Made by a program: the position numbers and the translations under genes. Positions 6,120 to 10,267 of a stretch of 10,267 nucleotides of DNA are shown here, in pieces. Source of the stretch: Caldisericota bacterium (GTDB taxonomy: Bacteria; Caldisericota; Caldisericia; Cryosericales; Cryosericaceae); contig JAPLGJ010000015.1 of assembly GCA_026390215.1 (NCBI GenBank), positions 1-10,267 of the forward strand. Direction: 5' to 3'. The number at the start of each line of letters is the position of its first letter. Position 1 is the first letter of the stretch. The notes below the pieces were generated by a model. That model did no database searches. It was not told where the DNA came from and saw nothing but the letters and a program-made list of their open reading frames with translations.

Positions 6120-6572
6120 CTACGCCCCCACAGTCAGCTCGCTGGTGCAATGCGGGCAGCGAGTTGCGTCGATCGGAATCTGCATCTTGCAGAAAGGGCA
6201 TACCGTGGTCACGGGGCCTGGGGCCGCGACCTTCTTCTCAGTCATCTCTCTCACCCTGTTCATCGCCCTCACCATGAAGAAGATGACCAGTGAGATGAAG
6301 AGGAAATCGATGACCGCGTTGAGAAATATCCCAATGTTGATGGTCGGGGCTCCCACGGCTTTGGCCAATTCGAATGTCGGATACTTCGTACGACCGAGGT
6401 CGATGTAGAGACTCGTGAAGTTGACTCGCCCCAGCAACAGACCGATCGGGGGCATCAGGATATCGTTGACAAGAGATGTGATGACCCTTCCGATCGCGCC
6501 GCCGATGATGACGCCGATGGCTAGATCGATCATGCTGCTTTTCAGGGCGAACTTCTTGAACTCATGCCACAT
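6120..6572 (-). CDS. mscL: Large-conductance mechanosensitive channel MscL with C-terminal zinc ribbon
   Basis: MscL is a homopentameric inner-membrane pore that opens under high membrane tension and releases solutes during osmotic downshock. The N-terminal amphipathic helix (MWHEFKKFALKSSMIDLAIG) and TM1 with the pore-lining GVIIGGAIGRVITSLVNDILMPPIG (residues 20-44) are canonical. The periplasmic loop (about 50-77) is followed by TM2 (NIGIFLNAVIDFLFISLVIFFMVRAMN, 79-105). After a short linker, CPFC (125-128) and CPHC (139-142) form a four-cysteine zinc ribbon in place of the usual acidic cytoplasmic helix. The protein is 150 residues against about 136 for E. coli MscL. GGAGGTGATT (6583-6574) before the ATG is a 10-base match to the anti-Shine-Dalgarno, so the start is certain and translation should be strong. 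The gene is convergent with glnA and divergent from the ktr operon. Confidence 0.98.
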   Translation of the reverse strand: MWHEFKKFALKSSMIDLAIGVIIGGAIGRVITSLVNDILMPPIGLLLGRVNFTSLYIDLGRTKYPTFELAKAVGAPTINIGIFLNAVIDFLFISLVIFFMVRAMNRVREMTEKKVAAPGPVTTVCPFCKMQIPIDATRCPHCTSELTVGA

Positions 6573-6589
6573 GAATCACCTCCAAGCGC

Positions 6590-6624
6590 AGTATATCATC
6601 TACCCTGCAGGACGTCATTGTCAA
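6590..6624 (-). promoter_or_regulatory. Putative mscL promoter
   Basis: On the minus strand the -10 box TATACT (6595-6590) lies 17 bases after ATGACG (6618-6613), a 4/6 match. A perfect TTGACA is present at 6624-6619, but 23 bases from that -10, which is too far. Transcription would start near 6583, inside the ribosome-binding region, giving a very short leader. If TTGACA is used, the -10 would have to be a poor box nearer to it. Confidence 0.4.
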
Positions 6625-6656
6625 GTGTACAGACACCGAGGTGCGTTCCTGACTAT

Positions 6657-6681
6657 GGGTTCCCGCCTACGCGGGAATGAC
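6657..6681. repeat. Short interspersed palindromic repeat, TTCCCGC-CTAC-GCGGGAA type
   Basis: TTCCCGC (6660-6666) and GCGGGAA (6671-6677) form a 7-bp perfect stem around CTAC, followed by TGACG. Read on the minus strand it encodes the spurious peptide HSRVGGNP. I recognise this peptide as the signature of a very common short palindromic repeat scattered through intergenic regions of many bacterial genomes. It sits between the divergent mscL and ktr promoters. A lone TTCCCGC arm recurs at 6719-6725. Confidence 0.6.
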
Positions 6682-6708
6682 GAAGAAGGCACACCGGAAG
6701 GGGTAGCG

Positions 6709-6736
6709 TTGCATATGATTCCCGCAACGATATACT
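6709..6736 (+). promoter_or_regulatory. Putative promoter of the ktr potassium-uptake operon
   Basis: TTGCAT (6709-6714), a 16-base spacer and TATACT (6731-6736) make a good sigma70-type promoter with a start near 6743. An inverted repeat, CGTTGC (6707-6712) and GCAACG (6724-6729), overlaps the -35 box and ends one base before the -10 box. It could be a regulator site. Confidence 0.6.
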
Positions 6737-6802
6737 TCTGCTCGTGAAAGGCAAATCGAGAATATGACAGTCGTACCCGCTCCGAATCATCGGAGACCCC
6801 AT

Positions 6803-8161
6803 ATGCTCCAGCGGTTCCTGCTGAAGAGTCCTGCTCAGCGCATTCTGCTGAGCTTCACGATTGTCATCCTTCTCGGAACCTTCTTCCTTCTTCTCCCTCA
6901 GTCGAACAACGGTGTCCACCCCGGCTTTCTCAGGGCACTGTTTACCGCGACGAGCGCTACGTGCGTGACAGGCCTGGCTCTCGTCGATACCGGCACCTTC
7001 TGGTCGATGTCCGGTCAGGTTGTGATTCTCCTGCTCATTCAGGTTGGCGGACTCGGCTACATGGTCCTGACGACGACGCTCATGGCTGCCTTTCGGAATG
7101 CAAGACTGGGACTTCGCCAGACCGGAGACTTCCGCGAGAGCGTTGCCTCACCAACGCACCGCGATCCGCGCAGTTTCGCTCGCCTCATTGCATTCACGGT
7201 GATTGTCTGCGAAGGACTGGGAGCCCTGTTCCTTTCCCTGCGCTTTCTCCACGATATGCCAGTGGGCAAGGCCGTCTGGAACGGCATCTTCAGCAGTGTG
7301 AGCGCCTTCTGCAATGCCGGATTCGACGTTCTGGGCGGAGGGATGACGAGTTTCGAGCCCTACGCGGGCGACGTCACGGTCAACCTGGTCATCCCGGCGC
7401 TCATCATCCTGGGCGGCCTGGGCTTTCTTGTCATCGATGAGCTCAGGCTCCGCCTTTCACGTACAGAGCACAAGAGATTGTCGACCCATGCCAGGACGGT
7501 GCTGGGCGTCACGGCAGTCCTCGTCATTGGTGGAGCCGCTCTGATCTTCATCCTGGAAAGCATGAGCCCAAAGGTGTTTGCACCCATGTCTCTGAACGAG
7601 CGTGTCCTGACGTCCTGGTTCCAGTCGGTAACGGCAAGGACAGCCGGCTTCAACACCCTGCGCATCGGAGAGATGCATCCGACTTCGCTGATCATTATCA
7701 TCCTGCTGATGTTCATCGGCGCTTCTCCCGGCGGCACTGGCGGCGGTGTGAAAACGACCACGTTTGCCGTCGTCGCCGCGTTTGTCTGGACTCTCATTAT
7801 CGGCTCGGACCAGACACACCTCGGCAACAGGGGCATTCGCAAGGAGAACGTCAAGAAAGCTGTCGTCGTCTTCGCACTCAGTCTGGTTCTCGTGCTTGGC
7901 GGGACATTCCTGCTGGCCGCAACAGATGGAGAGAGGTTCTCCACCCTTGCCTTGCTCTTCGAGGTCACCTCGGCCTTCGGCACGGTCGGCCTGAGCACAG
8001 GGATCACTCCGGCGCTGTCGGCCGGCGCCAAGATCGTGCTCATCGTGACCATGCTGGCAGGACGCGTCGGGGTTCTTACGGCAATGTTGACACTGCTTGC
8101 TCCCGTACACAAGCTCGAACGTCGGGTTCGCTTCGCTGAAGACGACGTCGCCATAGGATAG
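6803..8161 (+). CDS. ktrB: KtrB/TrkH-family potassium transporter, membrane subunit
   Basis: The protein is the K+-translocating subunit of a Ktr/Trk system in the cytoplasmic membrane. With this start it has 452 residues, the usual KtrB length. It shows the four M1-P-M2 repeats, each with its selectivity-filter turn: TCVTGL (residues 53-58), FCNAGF (169-174), RTAGF (279-283) and FGTVGLS (392-398). The intramembrane gating segment SPGGTGGGVKTTT (308-320) is also conserved. All four filter glycines are present, so the pore should work. Start choice: ATG 6803 has GGAGA six bases upstream (6791-6795). The in-frame ATG at 6764, 13 codons earlier, has no good site but is also possible. The gene is followed after 12 bp by the regulatory subunit gene, whose ribosome-binding site overlaps this stop codon. 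The pairing with an RCK protein favours KtrB over a stand-alone transporter. Confidence 0.95.
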   Translation: MLQRFLLKSPAQRILLSFTIVILLGTFFLLLPQSNNGVHPGFLRALFTATSATCVTGLALVDTGTFWSMSGQVVILLLIQVGGLGYMVLTTTLMAAFRNARLGLRQTGDFRESVASPTHRDPRSFARLIAFTVIVCEGLGALFLSLRFLHDMPVGKAVWNGIFSSVSAFCNAGFDVLGGGMTSFEPYAGDVTVNLVIPALIILGGLGFLVIDELRLRLSRTEHKRLSTHARTVLGVTAVLVIGGAALIFILESMSPKVFAPMSLNERVLTSWFQSVTARTAGFNTLRIGEMHPTSLIIIILLMFIGASPGGTGGGVKTTTFAVVAAFVWTLIIGSDQTHLGNRGIRKENVKKAVVVFALSLVLVLGGTFLLAATDGERFSTLALLFEVTSAFGTVGLSTGITPALSAGAKIVLIVTMLAGRVGVLTAMLTLLAPVHKLERRVRFAEDDVAIG

Positions 8162-8173
8162 GAGGAAGGTATC

Positions 8174-8833
8174 ATGAAGCCACAAATTGCTGTCATCGGT
8201 CTTGGAAAGTTTGGAAGGTCGTGCGCGATCCGTCTGGCGGAGCTAGGATTCGAGGTCCTGGCGATCGACGAAACGCAGGCCAACGTCGACAGTATCAAGG
8301 ATGACGTTGCCCTCGCAGTCGTCGCTGACACGACGGACCCGGCCGAGCTCGAGGCCGCGGGCATCACCAACTGCGACACTGTGGTCCTGACCATTGGAGC
8401 AGAAATTGAACACAGCGTCCTTACCGCTGCGGTCCTCAAGGAAATGGGCATACGTCACCTTGTAGCAAGGGCTTCGTCCGACCTGCACGGCAGGCTGCTT
8501 TCCCGTATCGGCGCCGACCAAGTCGTCTTTCCTGAACATGATATGGCCATTCGCCTTGCCAACAGGCTCAGTCTTTCCAGCCTCTACGATTTCCTGGAGT
8601 CGTCTCCCGACTACGATATCCTCGAGTTCCCGATTCCTCATGGCGCAGAGGGCAAAACACTCCGGGACCTCGATTACCGCGCCCGCTTTGAGATCAACGT
8701 GGTCGGCATCCGGCGTGGAGGAGAGATCCTTGTCACGCTTCACTCTGACGACGTCCTCGAGCCGGCCGATCGCCTCATCATCCTGGGGAGTGTCGCGAAC
8801 CTGCACCGGTTCGCCAGTCAGCGCCGGTTGTGA
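8174..8833 (+). CDS. ktrA: KtrA/TrkA-family RCK regulatory subunit
   Basis: This cytoplasmic subunit forms the octameric ring that gates KtrB in response to nucleotides. The 219-residue length is typical of KtrA (one RCK unit), not of E. coli TrkA, which is a tandem of about 458 residues. The N-terminal Rossmann fold has GLGKFGRS (residues 9-16) and the acidic residue at the end of beta 2 (Asp32 in VLAIDE), followed by VADTTDP (50-56) and VVLTIGAEIEHS (70-81), the nucleotide-site blocks. From about residue 145 comes a TrkA_C domain (ILEFPIP...GKTLRDLDYR...INVVGIRR...ADRLIILG). AGGAGG (8160-8165), eight bases before the ATG, overlaps the ktrB stop. The gene ends in GTGA, where the next gene begins, so all three genes should be one transcript. 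Confidence 0.95.
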   Translation: MKPQIAVIGLGKFGRSCAIRLAELGFEVLAIDETQANVDSIKDDVALAVVADTTDPAELEAAGITNCDTVVLTIGAEIEHSVLTAAVLKEMGIRHLVARASSDLHGRLLSRIGADQVVFPEHDMAIRLANRLSLSSLYDFLESSPDYDILEFPIPHGAEGKTLRDLDYRARFEINVVGIRRGGEILVTLHSDDVLEPADRLIILGSVANLHRFASQRRL

Positions 8834-10267
8834 CGCATCAGGACCCCCTGTACCGTGTGAGCAGCTCGGTGTTGCGTCTGGTCGCCGACCTGCTCGTTCT
8901 GATGGTACTGACGAGCGCAAGCGGGTGTGCGGCTCCGGGACACCAGGTCATCGCCCTTGGGTCCTACGACATGACGGAGATCAACCACTTCCTGAGCTCG
9001 GCTGCTCCCGCCGCGGGCGGCATGGCCCTGATTGTCGTGAAGGATGGGAAGGTCATCGAGAGTGTCGGCTATACCAAGTTCGGCCCCGGAACAGTCGTGA
9101 ATGTCGGCTCTGCTTCACGCTGGCTGGCTGCTGCTGCAATGATGACTCTGGTGGACGAGGGCATGCTGGCGCTGGACGACCCCATTGCGACGTACCTTCC
9201 CGAGTTCACCGGCGACAAGGCTGACATCACAATACGGCAGCTTTGGTCGCATGATTCTGGACTGCCTGCGACGGACGCCTCGATCAGTGACCGGACACTG
9301 ACGCTGGAAGAGTGCGTCAGGCGCATTGCCGCCGGACCCGTGTCCTCTCTGCCCGGAACAGCTGTGAGTGATGGGTCTGTTTCCATTCAGGTCGGAGCCC
9401 GTGTCTGCGAGGTCATCAGCGGGATGACATGGCAGGAGTTCTTCCGTGTCCGTCTTGCCGGACCTCTTGGCATGGCGAGCACTACCTTCGACTTGATGGG
9501 CTTCAACCGGAATCCAGATGTGGCGGGTGGCGCACGTTCGACGGCAGAGGACTACGCCCGCTTCCTGACGATGCTCCTGCAGGACGGCGTGTGGTCCGGC
9601 AAGCGTATCCTCTCAAAGGAAGCTGTCTCCCAGATGGAGCAGGACCAGACCCACTCCTCCACCATCTTCTCAACTCCCTACACCACGGTCACTTCGCTTC
9701 TCCCCTCGACGAGCGGCGTCCGTCCGGGGCTGGGCATGTGGCGGGAAGAAACCGACCTTGTCACAGGAACCCTCCTGATCGCCTCCTGCCCTGGTACCTA
9801 CGGGTTCACACCCTGGATCGACTACAAGCTGAATGTCGCGGGGGTCCTCTCCATGCAGTACGACCTCGGCAAGGCCGCCTATGCCATCATGCGTGTGCGC
9901 CAGATCGTGCCGCAGGTCATCGCCGCGGGAGTCCGCTTTAGGGATGTCCCTACCACATCGTGGGCCTTCACCGCCGTGGCAGACCTGAGTGCCCGGGGTT
10001 TGATCACCGGGTACGAGGACGGCAAGTTCCATCCGGACAACGCGGTCACACGGGCAGAGTATGCCAAGCTTGTCTGCAGTGCCCTTGGCGTCGAGCCCGA
10101 CACCGCAATCTCCGATCCCTTCAAGGATGTCGCGTCCGACTACTGGGCGGCAGGCTACGTTGCCGCGGCTGTCCGCAGGGGATGGCTGACCGGCTACCCC
10201 GGAGGACAGTTCAAGCCGGAGGAACCCGTGAACATGGCCCAGGCACTTGCCATCGTCGCCCGTTCAC
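8830..10267 (+). CDS. Predicted exported serine-hydrolase-fold protein with SLH repeats, 3' end missing
   Basis: The frame is open from GTG 8830 to the right edge (479 codons). A hydrophobic segment VLRLVADLLVLMVLTSASGC (residues 14-33) looks like a signal peptide with a possible lipobox at Cys33. Residues about 48-345 match the beta-lactamase/DD-peptidase-like fold (PF00144): NVGSASRWL (91-99), LVDEGMLALDDPIATYLPEF (107-126), ITIRQLWSHDSGL (133-145), GPLGMASTTFD (211-221) and CPGTYGFTPWID (320-331). Two SLH repeats follow (about 368-418 and 429-478), each with the F.DV..W...G..TGY..G.F.P pattern; a third probably lies beyond the window. SLH domains bind secondary cell-wall polymers. The nucleophile Ser94 is present, but the SxxK lysine is Arg97 and the Tyr of the second motif aligns with Asp181, so activity is doubtful. 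The start overlaps the ktrA stop (GTGA) and the local ribosome-binding site is weak. A GTG at 8857 is an alternative start. Confidence 0.85.
   Translation, partial: MTHQDPLYRVSSSVLRLVADLLVLMVLTSASGCAAPGHQVIALGSYDMTEINHFLSSAAPAAGGMALIVVKDGKVIESVGYTKFGPGTVVNVGSASRWLAAAAMMTLVDEGMLALDDPIATYLPEFTGDKADITIRQLWSHDSGLPATDASISDRTLTLEECVRRIAAGPVSSLPGTAVSDGSVSIQVGARVCEVISGMTWQEFFRVRLAGPLGMASTTFDLMGFNRNPDVAGGARSTAEDYARFLTMLLQDGVWSGKRILSKEAVSQMEQDQTHSSTIFSTPYTTVTSLLPSTSGVRPGLGMWREETDLVTGTLLIASCPGTYGFTPWIDYKLNVAGVLSMQYDLGKAAYAIMRVRQIVPQVIAAGVRFRDVPTTSWAFTAVADLSARGLITGYEDGKFHPDNAVTRAEYAKLVCSALGVEPDTAISDPFKDVASDYWAAGYVAAAVRRGWLTGYPGGQFKPEEPVNMAQALAIVARS

Noticed and set aside
6657..6740. Start of a CRISPR array
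   Set aside because: There is only one full palindromic unit and one partial arm, with no regularly spaced repeats or cas genes.
6653..6919. An 88-codon minus-strand frame ending in HSRVGGNP
   Set aside because: The end is the translation of an intergenic palindromic repeat and the rest is antisense to ktrB; it is not a gene.
7360..8451. A 363-codon minus-strand open frame across ktrB and ktrA
   Set aside because: It spans two well-supported plus-strand genes and is Ser/Thr/Arg-rich with no motif or ribosome-binding site.

Overview
The window is GC-rich bacterial DNA, densely packed with genes. There are nine protein-coding genes plus one possible 28-codon ORF. No rRNA, tRNA, CRISPR array, insertion sequence or phage gene was seen. 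Several ribosome-binding sites match the 16S anti-Shine-Dalgarno almost perfectly (GGAGGTGATT before mscL, GGAGGTG before the alcohol dehydrogenase). One gene encodes a surface protein with S-layer homology (SLH) repeats, and potassium uptake is of the KtrAB type. Together these suggest a bacterium with an S-layer anchored through SLH domains, Bacillota-like or from a deep-branching or uncultured lineage. The sequence alone does not fix the taxon.

Left block, minus strand (about 1-2820). A strong promoter at 2816-2788 drives an iron-containing alcohol dehydrogenase, then an ADP-ribosylglycohydrolase-family protein, then a GH5 glycoside hydrolase that runs off the left edge. The last two genes overlap by 4 bp (ATGA). 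The glycosidase resembles the steryl-glucoside/glucosylceramide-cleaving branch of GH5. A perfect 12-bp palindrome just downstream of the predicted transcription start may be an operator.

Second block, minus strand (2866-4079). This holds a MUG/TDG-family mismatch DNA glycosylase, possibly read from a leaderless transcript. It is followed by a possible 28-residue ORF that ends one base before the start of an unrecognised 159-residue protein.

Centre, plus strand (4164-6056). A 630-residue glutamine synthetase has a C-terminal extension of about 190 residues. It is divergent from the DNA glycosylase and convergent with mscL. A perfect 15-bp inverted repeat in the gap probably terminates transcription in both directions.

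Right block. On the minus strand is mscL, a mechanosensitive channel with a C-terminal zinc ribbon. A divergent intergenic region carries promoters for both sides and one copy of a widespread short palindromic repeat. A plus-strand operon follows: a KtrB/TrkH potassium channel subunit, a KtrA/TrkA RCK regulator, and a predicted exported serine-hydrolase-fold protein with SLH repeats. This last gene overlaps ktrA by 4 bp (GTGA) and runs off the right edge. Its active-site lysine and tyrosine positions appear to be replaced by Arg97 and Asp181, so it may be a non-catalytic surface protein. The centre and right blocks share an osmotic theme: glutamine/glutamate supply, emergency solute release, potassium uptake and a cell-surface protein.
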